Shown: positions 38,672-48,078, counted from the stretch's first letter. The stretch: 64,000 bases of DNA from Bisbaumannia pacifica (GCF_007989625.1 NZ_BJUK01000008.1:1-64000); one strand, 5' to 3'. Numbers and translations: made by a program. The notes: generated by a model from the letters alone, not told the origin.

Positions 38672-39750
38672 CAGCGCATCCCCCGTCGCTGGGCCTGCCA
38701 CAACAGGCCGAGGCCGATCAGCAGATAGCCCAGATGAATCGGCCACATGCCGATGACCGCCGGCCAGGCCCCCCGAGCGATGCCGTCCTGGGCCGCCAGC
38801 AGCAGGCTCAGGTAGCTGATATGCAGAAAGATCGCCGGCAACAGCTTGGCGAAGCGCCCCTGACGAGGATTGACCCGCGACAGCGGCATGGCCATCAACA
38901 CCAGCACGAAGACCATCAGTGGCAGCGACAGCCGCCACTGCAGCTGGGCCCGGGCCTCGGGATCGGCGTCGTCGAACAGCGCCGCGGTGGTGGCATAGTC
39001 GGGACTGCCCAGCTCGCGGCGCTCGACGCCGACGGCGAGGCGCACCGCATAGGTACCGAAGCGTAGCGCCTCCGCCTCAGGGCGGCCCGGGTCGACGCTG
39101 TAGCGCTGGCCGTTCGCCAGCACCAGGAAGCGGCTGCCGGTCTCGGGATCCACGGTCTGATAACCGCTCTCGGCACGGGTAACCACGCTCTCCGGGCTGC
39201 CATCGCCGCGCCGTTGGCGTTCGCTGATAAAGACGCCGCGCATCTCCTGACCATCCTCGCTGAAGGCCTCGGCATAGGCGGTACGCCCGCCGCCGAACTC
39301 CTGGAAGCGCCCCGGTGCCAGGGCGGTAAAGTCGAGGCGGCTGCGCTGCTCCTCCAGGCTGATGGCGGTCTGCAGGGCCCCCGCCGGGGTCAGCCACAGG
39401 CTGCACAGGCCCACCAGCACCGCCACCAGGGTCGCCGGCACCAGGCTTACCTGCAGCAGCCGCGCGGGGCTGATGCCGCAGGCCACCAGCACGGTGATCT
39501 CGCTGTTGAGGTAGAGCTGCCCATAGGCCAGCAGCACCCCCAGGAAGAAGGCCAGGGGCAGGATCAGCTCCAGGAAGCCGGGAAGGTGAAAGAGCATCAG
39601 GTTGCCGAGGATGGCCACCGGAATCTCGCCCTCGGCCGCATTCGAGAAGTAGCGAATGAAACGACTGCCCATGATCACCAGCAGCAGGACCCCGGCCACG
39701 GCGGCCATGGTCTGCAGGATCTCGCGGGTCAGGTAACGAAATAGGATCAA
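38671..39750 (-). CDS. lptF: LPS export permease LptF
   Basis: The 359-residue partner permease of LptG has the same six-helix and jellyroll layout. There is no ATG at the conserved N-terminus. A TTG at 39750 preceded by GGAGA at 5 nt gives the expected (M)ILFRYLTREILQTMA start. Longer in-frame extensions would run into the divergent pepA region and have no conservation. It is divergent from pepA, the same arrangement as in E. coli. Confidence 0.93.
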   Translation of the reverse strand: MILFRYLTREILQTMAAVAGVLLLVIMGSRFIRYFSNAAEGEIPVAILGNLMLFHLPGFLELILPLAFFLGVLLAYGQLYLNSEITVLVACGISPARLLQVSLVPATLVAVLVGLCSLWLTPAGALQTAISLEEQRSRLDFTALAPGRFQEFGGGRTAYAEAFSEDGQEMRGVFISERQRRGDGSPESVVTRAESGYQTVDPETGSRFLVLANGQRYSVDPGRPEAEALRFGTYAVRLAVGVERRELGSPDYATTAALFDDADPEARAQLQWRLSLPLMVFVLVLMAMPLSRVNPRQGRFAKLLPAIFLHISYLSLLLAAQDGIARGAWPAVIGMWPIHLGYLLIGLGLLWQAQRRGMR

Positions 39751-39893
39751 GAGGGTCTCCGCATCGATTGCCGTGGCGTCCTTGTCACCCCATGCATTGC
39801 GGCCTCGCATTGCGTACACTGGGGGTTCGGCCGCGGCGGCCTGCCGTGCCGGCATTATCCAGAATCCCCCTTCGCTTGTCTTGTGGAGACGCC

Positions 39894-41417
39894 ATGGAAT
39901 TCCCTGTTCAGACGGCCAATCCGGCCAAGGCCGAGACGGCCTGCCTCGTGGTTCCGGTGTTCAAGGACGCCGAGCTGCTGCCCGCCGCCGCCAAGCTCGA
40001 CGATGCCAGCGAGCGGTTGATCGGCCAGCTGATCGAGCGCGGCGACTTCTCGGCCGACCTGGGCAAGGTGCTGCTGGTTCCCTTCGCGCCCGGCCTGAAC
40101 GCCGAGCGCCTGCTGCTGGTGGGCCTGGGCGATGCCGCCAAATGCAACGAGGCCGCCCTGCGCAAGGCCCTGGATGCCGCCTTCGCCCAGCTCGCCGCCC
40201 TGCCGGTGGACGACGCCGCCGTGGCCTTCACCGACGTGCCGGTGGCCGATCGCAACAGCCACTGGAAGGCGCGCATGACCGCCGAGGCGGCCCTGCGCGC
40301 CGGCTATCGCTTCAGCGACTTCAAGTCCAAGCCGGCCCCCAAGCCGCGCCTCGAGCGGGTTACCCTGCTGGTCAGCGAGGCCGATGACGCCGCGGCCGCC
40401 ACCGAGGGCGCACGCATCGGCGCCGCCATCGGCGAGGGCATCAACCTGACCCGCCAACTGGGCAACCTGCCGGGCAATGTCTGTACTCCCAGTTACCTGG
40501 CCGAGCAGGCCGAAGGGCTGGCCGCCACCTCCGGCGGTGCCCTGACCGCCGAAATCCTCGATGAGGCCGCCCTGGAAGCCCTGGGCGCCCATAGCCTGCT
40601 CTCGGTGGGCCGCGGCAGCGAGCAGCCCTCGCGACTGATCGTCATGAAGTATCAGGGCGCCGAGGACCCCGAGGAGTCGCCCCATGTGCTGGTCGGCAAG
40701 GGCATCACCTTCGATACCGGCGGCATCTCGCTGAAGCCCGGCGAGGCCATGGACGAGATGAAGTTCGACATGTGCGGCGCCGCCAGCGTGTTCGGCACCG
40801 TCAAGGCGATCCTCGCCATCAAGCCGCGGCTCAACCTGGTGTTCGTGGTCGCCGCCGCCGAGAACATGCCCGACGGCCGCGCCACCAAGCCCGGCGACAT
40901 CATCAAGACCCTCAAGGGGCTCACCGTGGAGGTGCTCAATACCGACGCCGAGGGGCGCCTGGTGCTGTGCGATGCCCTCACCTATGCCGAGCGTTTCCAC
41001 CCCGCCAGCGTGGTGGATATCGCCACCCTGACCGGCGCCTGCATCATCGGCCTGGGCCACCACGCCACCGGCCTGCTCTCCAACGACGACGACCTGGCCC
41101 TGGACCTGCTGGATGCCGGCGAGACCGCCTGGGACCGTGCCTGGCACCTGCCGCTGTGGGACGAGTACCAGGAGCAGCTCGACTCCAACTTCGCCGACCT
41201 GGCCAATATCGGCGGTCGTCCCGCGGGCACCATCACCGCCGCCTGCTTCCTGTCGCGCTTCGCCGATCAGTTCCCCTGGGCGCACCTGGATATCGCCGGC
41301 ACCGCCTGGCACTCCGGCAAGCAGAAGGGCGCCAGCGGCCGCCCGGTGGGCCTGCTGACACAGTACCTGCTGGATCGCGAGGCCGAGGGCCAGATCGAGG
41401 ACGGCGACGCCGCCTAG
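39894..41417 (+). CDS. pepA: Leucyl aminopeptidase PepA
   Basis: The 507-residue M17 aminopeptidase has both metal and catalytic segments: VGKGITFDTGGISLKPG (with metal lysine and aspartate), MKFDMCGAASVFG and NTDAEGRLVLCDALTYA. It removes N-terminal residues in the cytoplasm and in E. coli also acts as a DNA-binding accessory factor. The ATG at 39894 has a TGGAG site; upstream in-frame sequence is not conserved. The pepA-holC-valS order of E. coli is kept here with ilvE inserted. Confidence 0.97.
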   Translation: MEFPVQTANPAKAETACLVVPVFKDAELLPAAAKLDDASERLIGQLIERGDFSADLGKVLLVPFAPGLNAERLLLVGLGDAAKCNEAALRKALDAAFAQLAALPVDDAAVAFTDVPVADRNSHWKARMTAEAALRAGYRFSDFKSKPAPKPRLERVTLLVSEADDAAAATEGARIGAAIGEGINLTRQLGNLPGNVCTPSYLAEQAEGLAATSGGALTAEILDEAALEALGAHSLLSVGRGSEQPSRLIVMKYQGAEDPEESPHVLVGKGITFDTGGISLKPGEAMDEMKFDMCGAASVFGTVKAILAIKPRLNLVFVVAAAENMPDGRATKPGDIIKTLKGLTVEVLNTDAEGRLVLCDALTYAERFHPASVVDIATLTGACIIGLGHHATGLLSNDDDLALDLLDAGETAWDRAWHLPLWDEYQEQLDSNFADLANIGGRPAGTITAACFLSRFADQFPWAHLDIAGTAWHSGKQKGASGRPVGLLTQYLLDREAEGQIEDGDAA

Positions 41418-41540
41418 GGTTGCCAATCTCGCCGCCAACCTTTACATCTGTGACACCCGGCGGGCCTCGGCCCGCCACCCCGTATCGCTCGAGAGACGCC
41501 GGCGCCTGATGCCGCCGGCCATAGCGGAGACCCTTTTGCC

Positions 41541-42641
41541 GTGTCCACTGCAAGCTTTGACCTGCTGCCCTCCACGAATCCCGCGGCCGACGCCGTGCGT
41601 GACAATATCCTCGCCGCCCCCGGCTTCGGCCAGCACTTCACCGACCATATGGCCCATGTGCGCTGGACCCTCGATGCCGGCTGGCACGGTCACGAGGTGC
41701 GCCCCTACGGCCCGCTGACCCTGGACCCCGCCGCCGCCGTGCTGCACTACGCCCAGGAGATCTTCGAGGGCATCAAGGCCTACCGCCACGCCGACGGCTC
41801 GGTGTGGACCTTCCGCCCGGAGAAGAACGCCGAGCGTTTCCGTCGCAGCGCCCGCCGCCTGGCCCTTCCGGAACTCTCCGACGAGGACTTCATCGGCTCG
41901 ATCAAGGCGCTGCTGGCCCAGGACCATGCCTGGGTGCCGACGCCGCAGAGCGCGGCCGACGAGTGCAGCCTCTACCTGCGTCCGTTCATGATCGCCAGCG
42001 AGAAGTTCCTCGGCGTGCGCCCGGCCCGGGAGGTGGACTACTACGTGATCGCCTCGCCGGCGGCCGCCTACTTCAAGGGCGGCATCGAGCCGGTCTCTAT
42101 CTGGCTCTCGCAACACTACAAGCGCGCCGCCCCCGGCGGCACCGGCTTCGCCAAGTGCGGTGGCAACTACGCCGCCTCCCTGGCCGCCCAGAAGGAGGCC
42201 AGCGACAATGGCTGCGGCCAGGTGGCCTTCCTCGATGCCGCCGAGAACAAGTGGATCGAAGAGCTGGGTGGCATGAACCTCTTCTTCGTCTACAAGGATG
42301 GGCGCATCGCCACCCCGCGGCTCACCGACACCATCCTCGAGGGCGTGACCCGCGACTCGGTGCTGACCCTGGCCAAGGACGAGGGACTGACCCCAGAAGA
42401 GCGTCCGATCAGCATCGATGAGTGGCGCGAGGGCGCCGCCTCCGGCGAGATCACCGAGATCTTCGCCTGCGGCACCGCCGCGGTGATCACCCCGGTGGGC
42501 GAACTGGTCACCGAGGAGGGGCCGATCCGCCTGGCCGCCAAGAGCGACAACGAGGTGGCCAAGCGCCTGCGTACCAAGCTGCTCGACCTGCAGTATGGTC
42601 GCAGCGAAGACAAGTACGGCTGGCTGACCCGCCTGGTATAA
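41541..42641 (+). CDS. ilvE: Branched-chain amino acid aminotransferase
   Basis: The 366-residue PLP enzyme is of the longer group resembling eukaryotic BCATs, with the PLP lysine in TGFAKCGGNYAAS and the ELGGMNLFFVY segment. It interconverts valine, leucine and isoleucine with their 2-oxo acids. Translation starts at a GTG (41541). A GGAGA sequence lies 12 nt upstream, a rather long spacing. It lies between pepA and holC, which are adjacent in E. coli, so it is likely a lineage-specific insertion. Confidence 0.95.
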   Translation: MSTASFDLLPSTNPAADAVRDNILAAPGFGQHFTDHMAHVRWTLDAGWHGHEVRPYGPLTLDPAAAVLHYAQEIFEGIKAYRHADGSVWTFRPEKNAERFRRSARRLALPELSDEDFIGSIKALLAQDHAWVPTPQSAADECSLYLRPFMIASEKFLGVRPAREVDYYVIASPAAAYFKGGIEPVSIWLSQHYKRAAPGGTGFAKCGGNYAASLAAQKEASDNGCGQVAFLDAAENKWIEELGGMNLFFVYKDGRIATPRLTDTILEGVTRDSVLTLAKDEGLTPEERPISIDEWREGAASGEITEIFACGTAAVITPVGELVTEEGPIRLAAKSDNEVAKRLRTKLLDLQYGRSEDKYGWLTRLV

Positions 42642-42680
42642 GTCCTGCCAATGTCGGTCTCACCGCCGTCTCCTCGAGGG

Positions 42681-42714
42681 ACCCTGGGGCAAGCCGCAGT
42701 GCTTGCCCCAGGGT
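42681..42714. repeat. Perfect 14-bp inverted repeat downstream of ilvE
   Basis: ACCCTGGGGCAAGC (42681-42694) pairs perfectly with GCTTGCCCCAGGGT (42701-42714) across a 6-nt loop. There is no U-tract. The right arm continues into AGCCCC, giving the core CCCCAGGGTAGCCCC also seen at 58545-58559 and, with one change and inverted, near 43250-43264. It could be a transcription terminator for ilvE or a mobile palindromic repeat. Confidence 0.65.
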
Positions 42715-42779
42715 AGCCCCCGAGGCCCGGCGGCACCGATGGCCAAATTCGCTATTCCGCCGACCCCCTCAGGGCTCCC

Positions 42780-43223
42780 ATGACCCGAGTCGACTTCTAT
42801 ATCCTCCCCGAGACCACCCTGGACGCCCGCCTCGACTTCGCCTGCCGGCTCGCCGAGACCATCGCCGGCAAGGGCTATCGGCTGCATCTGCACTGCGAAG
42901 ACGAGGTCATGGGCCAGGCCCTGGACAAGCGCCTCTGGAACTTCCGCGACGACGCCTACCTGCCCCATGCCCTGCTGGGCAGCGCCGAGGCCGAGACGGT
43001 GCCGGTGACCCTGGGCTGGGAGGCGCCGCCGGACCCGGCCCGGGAGGTCCAGGCCCTGCTCAACCTGCACCCGGAGATCCCCGAGTGGTTCTCCCGCTTC
43101 GAGCGGGTCGCCGAGATCATCAACCAGCACCAGCGGGTGCTGACCACCAAGCGCGCCTGCTGGCAGACCTACAAGAAGCGCGGCTACCCGGTCACCGCCC
43201 ACGACCTAAGCAAGCGCCGTTAA
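42780..43223 (+). CDS. holC: DNA polymerase III chi subunit
   Basis: The 147-residue protein matches HolC: an N-terminal VDFYILPE strand, CRLAETIAGKGYRLHLHCED, then LDKRLWNFRDDAYLPHALLG. Chi links the clamp loader to single-strand binding protein at the replication fork. The C-terminal KRACWQTYKKRGYPVTAHDLSKR tail is typical. It precedes valS, the conserved neighbour, but here an intergenic repeat element separates them. Confidence 0.95.
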   Translation: MTRVDFYILPETTLDARLDFACRLAETIAGKGYRLHLHCEDEVMGQALDKRLWNFRDDAYLPHALLGSAEAETVPVTLGWEAPPDPAREVQALLNLHPEIPEWFSRFERVAEIINQHQRVLTTKRACWQTYKKRGYPVTAHDLSKRR

Positions 43224-43257
43224 GCGCCGGCTCCTCCCTCAGAGGCCCGGGGCTATC

Positions 43258-43365
43258 CTGGGGGCAGGCACTCCGCAAAGACGCTGTGAACCCATCCATG
43301 GGCGCTCGACTTTTTCATCCCTGAAAAAGACGCTTTGCGCCGACCTGCCCCCAGCGCCCCTCAGC
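43258..43365. mobile_element. MITE-like palindromic intergenic element between holC and valS
   Basis: The element of about 100 bp has terminal inverted arms CTGGGGGCAGG (43258-43268) and CCTGCCCCCAG (43344-43354). Inner arms are GCAAAG (43275-43280) and CTTTGC (43333-43338). A central perfect hairpin CTTTTTCA-TCCC-TGAAAAAG spans 43310-43329. It has no coding capacity. Its right part (43334-43365) recurs at the left edge of the window with 29 of 32 identities. This is the layout of a non-autonomous miniature element, but no transposase or target duplication was identified. Confidence 0.6.
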
Positions 43366-43405
43366 GATCTCACCCGCGGTCGCTTTGTCTTGGCGGCCCC
43401 TCTAG

Positions 43406-43435
43406 CTGACGCCACCCCCGGCGACAGGCTATAAT
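43406..43435 (+). promoter_or_regulatory. Sigma-70 promoter of valS
   Basis: A perfect -10 TATAAT (43430-43435) is paired with CTGACG (43406-43411, 4 of 6) at 18 bp. The leader to valS would be about 70 nt. Confidence 0.6.
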
Positions 43436-43512
43436 CGTGCCCATTTTTCCCGTCCCCGGTGGCGCCAAGCGCCCTCCCGGGCGGTATCACCCTTATTGCT
43501 CCGGAAGGCCCC

Positions 43513-46359
43513 ATGGACAAGACCTATCAACCCGAACAGATCGAAGCCCGCTGGTACCAGCGCTGGGAAGCCGACAACCGCTTCGCCCCCTCCGGCGAAG
43601 GCACCCCCTACTCGATCATGATCCCGCCGCCCAATGTCACCGGCAGCCTACACATGGGTCACGCCTTCCAGGACACCATCATGGACACCCTGATCCGCTG
43701 GCGGCGCATGCAGGGTCACAACACCCTCTGGCAGGTGGGCACCGACCACGCCGGGATCGCGACGCAAATGCTGGTGGAGCGCAAGGTCGCCGCCGAGGAA
43801 GGCAAGAGCCGCCACGACCTGGGCCGCGATGCCTTCACCGACAAGATCTGGGAGTGGAAGGCCGAGTCCGGCGGCCATATCACCCGTCAGCTGCGCCGCA
43901 TGGGCGCCAGCGTCGACTGGTCCCGCGAGCGCTTCACCATGGACGACGGCTTCTACCGGGCGGTCCAGGAAGTCTTCGTGCGCCTCTATGACGAGGGGCT
44001 GATCTACCGCGGCAAGCGCCTGGTCAACTGGGACCCGACCCTGCATACCGCCATCTCCGACCTGGAGGTGGAGAACCGCGACCAGCAGGGCCAGTTCTGG
44101 CACTTCCGCTACCCGCTGGCCGATGGCGTCACCACCGACGCGGGCAAGGACCACCTGGTGGTCGCCACCACCCGCCCCGAGACCCTGCTCGGCGATACCG
44201 GGGTGGCGGTCAACCCGGAAGACCCGCGCTACGCCTCACTGATCGGCAAGGAGATCATCCTGCCGCTGGTGGGCCGGCGCATCCCCATCGTCGCCGACGA
44301 GCACGCCGACATGGACAAGGGCTCCGGCTGCGTGAAGATCACCCCGGCCCACGACTTCAATGACTACGAGGTGGGACGTCGTCAGGGCCTACCGCTGATC
44401 AACGTCTTCACCCAGGACGCCGCCATCCTGGCCCGGGCCGAGGCCTTCGATATCCAGGGCCGGCCACTGCCCGACATCGACCCGAGCCTGCCCGAGGCCT
44501 ACGCCGGCCTCGATCGCTTCGCGGCGCGGCAGCGGATCGTCGCCGATATGGAGGCCGCGGGCCTGCTCGAGCAGATCGAGACGGTCAACAACACCCTGCC
44601 CTACGGCGACCGCTCCGGCGACGTCATCGAGCCGCTGCTCACCGATCAGTGGTTCGTCGCCGTGGAGAGCCTCGCCAAGCCCGCCATCGCCGCGGTGGAA
44701 AACGGCGACATCGAGTTCGTGCCCAAGAACTACGAGAACATGTACTTCGCCTGGATGCGCGACCTCCAGGACTGGTGCATCTCCCGCCAGCTGTGGTGGG
44801 GCCACCGCATCCCCGCCTGGTACGACGCCGAAGGCAACGTCTACGTGGCCCGCACCGCCGAGGAGGCCCGGGAGAAGCATGGCCTGTCCGCCGACCTCGA
44901 GCTGACCCAGGACGAGGACGTGCTCGACACCTGGTTCAGCTCGGGCCTGTGGACCTTCGGCACCCTGGGCTGGCCGGAGGCGACCCCGGAGCTGGCGACC
45001 TTCCACCCCTCCAGCGTGCTGGTCACCGGCTTCGATATCATCTTCTTCTGGGTCGCGCGGATGATCATGCTGACCCTGAAGTTCACCGGCGAGGTGCCCT
45101 TCAAGCAGGTCTACGTGCACGGCCTGGTGCGCGACGGCCAGGGCCAGAAGATGTCCAAGTCCAAGGGCAACGTCCTCGACCCCATCGACCTGATCGACGG
45201 CATCGAGCTCGACACCCTGGTGGAAAAGCGTACCGGCAATATGATGCAGCCGCAGAAGGCCAAGGCGATCGCCAAGGCCACCCGCGCCGAGTTCCCGGAG
45301 GGCATCGAGCCCCACGGCACCGACGCCCTGCGCTACACCTTCCTCTCCCAGGCCACCACCGGGCGCGATATCAAGTTCGACATGGGCCGCCTGGACGGCT
45401 ACCGCAACTTCTGCAACAAGCTGTGGAATGCCTCCCGCTACGTGCTGATGAACACCGAGGGCGAGGATACCGGCCTGAATGGCGAGCCGCTGGAACTCTC
45501 CCTGGCGGATCGCTGGATCGTCTCGCGGTTGCAGCAGACCGAGGCCCAGGTGACCAAGGCGATGGAGGAGTTCCGCTTCGACCACGCCTCCCAGGCCCTC
45601 TACGACTTCGTCTGGAACGAGTACTGCGACTGGTACCTGGAGCTCTCCAAGCCGGTGCTGTGGGACGACGCGGCCTCCGCGGAGGCCAAGCGCGGCACCC
45701 GCCGCACCCTGGTGCGGGTGCTGGAAGCGATCCTGCGCCTGGCTCACCCGATGATGCCCTATATCTCCGAGGAGATCTGGCAGAAGGTCGCGCCGCTGGC
45801 CGGCACCCTGCGCGACGTGGGCGACTCGATCATGGCCCAGCCCTGGCCGCTGCCGGAGGAGGCCAAGATCGACGAGGCCGCCACTCGGGATATCGAGTGG
45901 CTCAAGGGGGTGATCGTGGCGGTGCGCAACATTCGCGCCGAGATGAACATCGCCCCGGGCAAGCCCCTCGACGTGCTGCTGACCAAGGGCGACGAGGCCG
46001 ACCGGGCGCGCCTGGAGGCCAACCGTCGCTTCCTCGCCAAGCTCGCCAAACTGGAGAGCATCGCCTGGCTCGACGACCCGGCCCAGGCGCCCCTTTCTGC
46101 CACGCAGTTGGTCGGCGAGATGGAAGTGCTGGTGCCCATGGCCGACCTGATCGACAAGGAAGCCGAGCTGGCCCGTCTCGACAAGGAGATCGACAAGCAG
46201 GACAAGCTGATCGGCGGCATCGAGAAGAAGCTCGGCAATGAGAGCTTCGTGGCCAAGGCCCCGGAGGCGGTGGTGGAGAAGGAGCGCGGCAAGTTGAGCG
46301 ATTTCCAGGCCGCTCGCCGCCTGCTGGCCGAACAGCGCGACAAGATCGCCGCGCTCTAA
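43513..46359 (+). CDS. valS: Valyl-tRNA synthetase
   Basis: The 948-residue class I synthetase charges tRNA-Val. It shows HMGH (the HIGH motif) in [14 protein letters not shown] and KMSKS in [14 protein letters not shown]1 editing domain lies between them, and a C-terminal coiled-coil arm rich in Lys/Glu covers about residues 885-948. The ATG at 43513 matches the usual MDKTYQPxxIE start; in-frame sequence upstream is not conserved. Length matches E. coli ValS (951 aa). Confidence 0.98.
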   Translation: MDKTYQPEQIEARWYQRWEADNRFAPSGEGTPYSIMIPPPNVTGSLHMGHAFQDTIMDTLIRWRRMQGHNTLWQVGTDHAGIATQMLVERKVAAEEGKSRHDLGRDAFTDKIWEWKAESGGHITRQLRRMGASVDWSRERFTMDDGFYRAVQEVFVRLYDEGLIYRGKRLVNWDPTLHTAISDLEVENRDQQGQFWHFRYPLADGVTTDAGKDHLVVATTRPETLLGDTGVAVNPEDPRYASLIGKEIILPLVGRRIPIVADEHADMDKGSGCVKITPAHDFNDYEVGRRQGLPLINVFTQDAAILARAEAFDIQGRPLPDIDPSLPEAYAGLDRFAARQRIVADMEAAGLLEQIETVNNTLPYGDRSGDVIEPLLTDQWFVAVESLAKPAIAAVENGDIEFVPKNYENMYFAWMRDLQDWCISRQLWWGHRIPAWYDAEGNVYVARTAEEAREKHGLSADLELTQDEDVLDTWFSSGLWTFGTLGWPEATPELATFHPSSVLVTGFDIIFFWVARMIMLTLKFTGEVPFKQVYVHGLVRDGQGQKMSKSKGNVLDPIDLIDGIELDTLVEKRTGNMMQPQKAKAIAKATRAEFPEGIEPHGTDALRYTFLSQATTGRDIKFDMGRLDGYRNFCNKLWNASRYVLMNTEGEDTGLNGEPLELSLADRWIVSRLQQTEAQVTKAMEEFRFDHASQALYDFVWNEYCDWYLELSKPVLWDDAASAEAKRGTRRTLVRVLEAILRLAHPMMPYISEEIWQKVAPLAGTLRDVGDSIMAQPWPLPEEAKIDEAATRDIEWLKGVIVAVRNIRAEMNIAPGKPLDVLLTKGDEADRARLEANRRFLAKLAKLESIAWLDDPAQAPLSATQLVGEMEVLVPMADLIDKEAELARLDKEIDKQDKLIGGIEKKLGNESFVAKAPEAVVEKERGKLSDFQAARRLLAEQRDKIAAL

Positions 46360-46410
46360 GCATGCAGGCCATGCCAGCCTCGAAGCAACGACGCGCTCCA
46401 GGCCCGAACC

Positions 46411-47880
46411 ATGTCGACGCCTAAGCGAGAGGGCGGCTTTCGGGCCGCCTTCCCCGGCGAAGCACGCCGGGGCGAGTCGCCGTCCCCCCGGGAGGGCCTC
46501 AGCCCCCAAGCGGTGGACATCCTCTTCCCGATCTTCGAGCAGGCCAGCGCCGGGGCCATCTCGGTGGATGTGGACAGCCGCATCACCTGGATCAACGACA
46601 GCTACTGCCGCCTGCTGGGGATCGGCGATCCCCAGGCGGTGATCGGCCGCCCGGTGGCCCGGATCATTCCCCATACCCGCATGCCGGAGGTGGTGCGCAG
46701 CGGCCGCCCGATCTTGCTGGATATCATGGAGGCTCATGACCAGCAGCTGGTGGTGATGCGCCTGCCGGTGCATGACGAGATCGACGGCCGGGTCATCGGC
46801 GCCGTCGCCTTTATCCTCTACGACGACCTCCAGCCGCTGACCCCCATGATCAGCAAGTACCGTCGCCTGCAGCGCGACCTGGCCGCCGCCCGACGCGCCC
46901 TGGCCCGGCGCGGGGCCCGCTACGAGATGGGCGATTTCGTCGGCGCCAGCCCCGAGGTACTCGAGGTCAAGCGCCGCGCCCGCCTGGCGGCGGCCCGCCA
47001 CACCCCGGTGCTGCTGCTCGGCGAGACCGGCACCGGCAAGGAGGTGCTGGCCCAAGCCATCCATGCCGCCTCGCCTCGGGCCGAGGGCCCCTGGGTGGCG
47101 GTCAATGTGGCGGCGGTGCCGGAGGGCCTGCTGGAAGCGGAGTTCTTCGGCGTGGCCCCGGGGGCCTATACCGGCGCCGACAAGCGGGCCCGCCAGGGCA
47201 AGTTTCAGCTCGCCGATGGCGGCACCCTGTTCCTCGACGAGGTAGGCGACATGCCCCTGGCGCTGCAGGCCAAGCTGCTTCGAGCCATCCAGGAGGGGGA
47301 GGTGGAATCCCTCGGCTCCAACGAAGTGCAGCCGGTGAATGTGCGCCTGATCACCGCCACCAGCCGGGACCTGGAGGCCATGGTAGCCGAGGGCAGCTTC
47401 CGCTCTGACCTCTACTACCGCCTCAATGTCCTGACCATCCGCCTGCCGGCGCTGCGCGAGCACCCCGCCGACATGGGCATCCTCTGCGAGGCACTCCTCG
47501 AGAAGCTGGCCCTGGAGAGCGGGGAACCCCGCGCCGAGATCGCTCCGGACGCGGTGGCGCTGCTGGCCGCCCAGCCCTGGCCCGGCAATATCCGCGAGCT
47601 GCGCAATGTACTGGAGCAGACCCTGGCCCTCAACGAGGCGTGCAGCGTGATCGATGCCGCCACCCTGACTCCCGCCCTGCCTCGGCCCAGCGGCGAGACG
47701 CCCCCCGCCCCGCCGCTGCGTCCCCTGGCGGAGGCCGTAGCCGACGCCGAGCGTCAGGCCATTCGCCAGGCCCTGGCCGCCAGTGGCGGCAACCGTTCCC
47801 GAGCGGCGCGGTTGTTGGGCATTCCCCGCTCGGTGCTCTATACCAAGCTCGCCAAGCTGTCCTTGAATCCGGACAACTGA
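46411..47880 (+). CDS. PAS-domain sigma-54 enhancer-binding activator (HbcR-like)
   Basis: The 489-residue protein has a PAS domain (about residues 40-140), a short helical linker, an AAA+ ATPase and a C-terminal Fis-type HTH (NRSRAARLLGIPRSVLYTKL). The ATPase shows Walker A GETGTGK at 204-210, the sigma-54 contact loop as GAYTGA at 251-256 instead of GAFTGA, and Walker B GGTLFLDEVGD. It lies directly upstream of a sigma-54-type promoter and a TRAP/BdhA operon, so it is the likely activator. In Pseudomonas a sigma-54 activator, HbcR, controls bdhA; orthology here is inferred from context. Confidence 0.9.
   Translation: MSTPKREGGFRAAFPGEARRGESPSPREGLSPQAVDILFPIFEQASAGAISVDVDSRITWINDSYCRLLGIGDPQAVIGRPVARIIPHTRMPEVVRSGRPILLDIMEAHDQQLVVMRLPVHDEIDGRVIGAVAFILYDDLQPLTPMISKYRRLQRDLAAARRALARRGARYEMGDFVGASPEVLEVKRRARLAAARHTPVLLLGETGTGKEVLAQAIHAASPRAEGPWVAVNVAAVPEGLLEAEFFGVAPGAYTGADKRARQGKFQLADGGTLFLDEVGDMPLALQAKLLRAIQEGEVESLGSNEVQPVNVRLITATSRDLEAMVAEGSFRSDLYYRLNVLTIRLPALREHPADMGILCEALLEKLALESGEPRAEIAPDAVALLAAQPWPGNIRELRNVLEQTLALNEACSVIDAATLTPALPRPSGETPPAPPLRPLAEAVADAERQAIRQALAASGGNRSRAARLLGIPRSVLYTKLAKLSLNPDN
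47858..47875. promoter_or_regulatory. Upstream activator dyad 1 (TGTCC-N8-GGACA)
   Basis: A perfect TGTCC-N8-GGACA dyad overlaps the last codons of the activator gene. It is the most distal of three equally built sites upstream of the sigma-54 promoter, 20 bp from the next. Confidence 0.55.
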
Positions 47881-47895
47881 TCATTTTCGCGGACA
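47878..47895. promoter_or_regulatory. Upstream activator dyad 2 (degenerate)
   Basis: TGATC-N8-GGACA shares the right half-site and spacing with the other two dyads but has a degenerate left half (3 of 5). It starts 20 bp after dyad 1, nearly two helical turns, so both could lie on one DNA face. Confidence 0.4.
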
Positions 47896-47920
47896 GATAA
47901 ATTCGCACCTTCTCCAACAT

Positions 47921-47938
47921 CGTCCGAAAATACGGACA
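47921..47938. promoter_or_regulatory. Upstream activator dyad 3 (GTCCG-N6-CGGAC)
   Basis: CGTCC-N8-GGACA contains the perfect 16-bp palindrome GTCCG-AAAATA-CGGAC (47922-47937). It lies about 65 bp upstream of the -24 element. AT-rich DNA (47950-48000) between site and promoter could allow looping, possibly with IHF. Confidence 0.6.
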
Positions 47939-48001
47939 CTCAAGCGGCCCAGACCTTACCAAAACCACTCAACTTGCTGTTTTAAAACAAATTTTCTTTT
48001 C

Positions 48002-48017
48002 TGGCACGGCATCTGCA
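48002..48017 (+). promoter_or_regulatory. Sigma-54 (-24/-12) promoter of the TRAP operon
   Basis: TGGCACG-GCAT-CTGCA matches the RpoN consensus TGGCACG-N4-TTGC(A/T) with a single substitution, keeping the invariant GG and GC at correct spacing. The predicted start is about 48028, some 50 nt before dctP. Confidence 0.88.
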
Positions 48018-48078
48018 TTTGATCGGGCAAGTGCCGCGACGACGGCACCTCCTCACAACAATGAGACTAGGAGTCCGC

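Noticed and set aside
39855..41438. Minus-strand open frame of about 530 codons antisense to pepA
   Set aside because: Shadow of pepA, which has all M17 motifs; the antisense frame is Gly/Ala/Gln-rich without domains.
44389..47463. A very long minus-strand open frame (about 1,000 codons) antisense to valS and the sigma-54 activator
   Set aside because: It is complementary to two genes with complete catalytic motifs and has low-complexity His/Gln/Gly/Val-rich translation, as expected for the reverse of high-GC codons.
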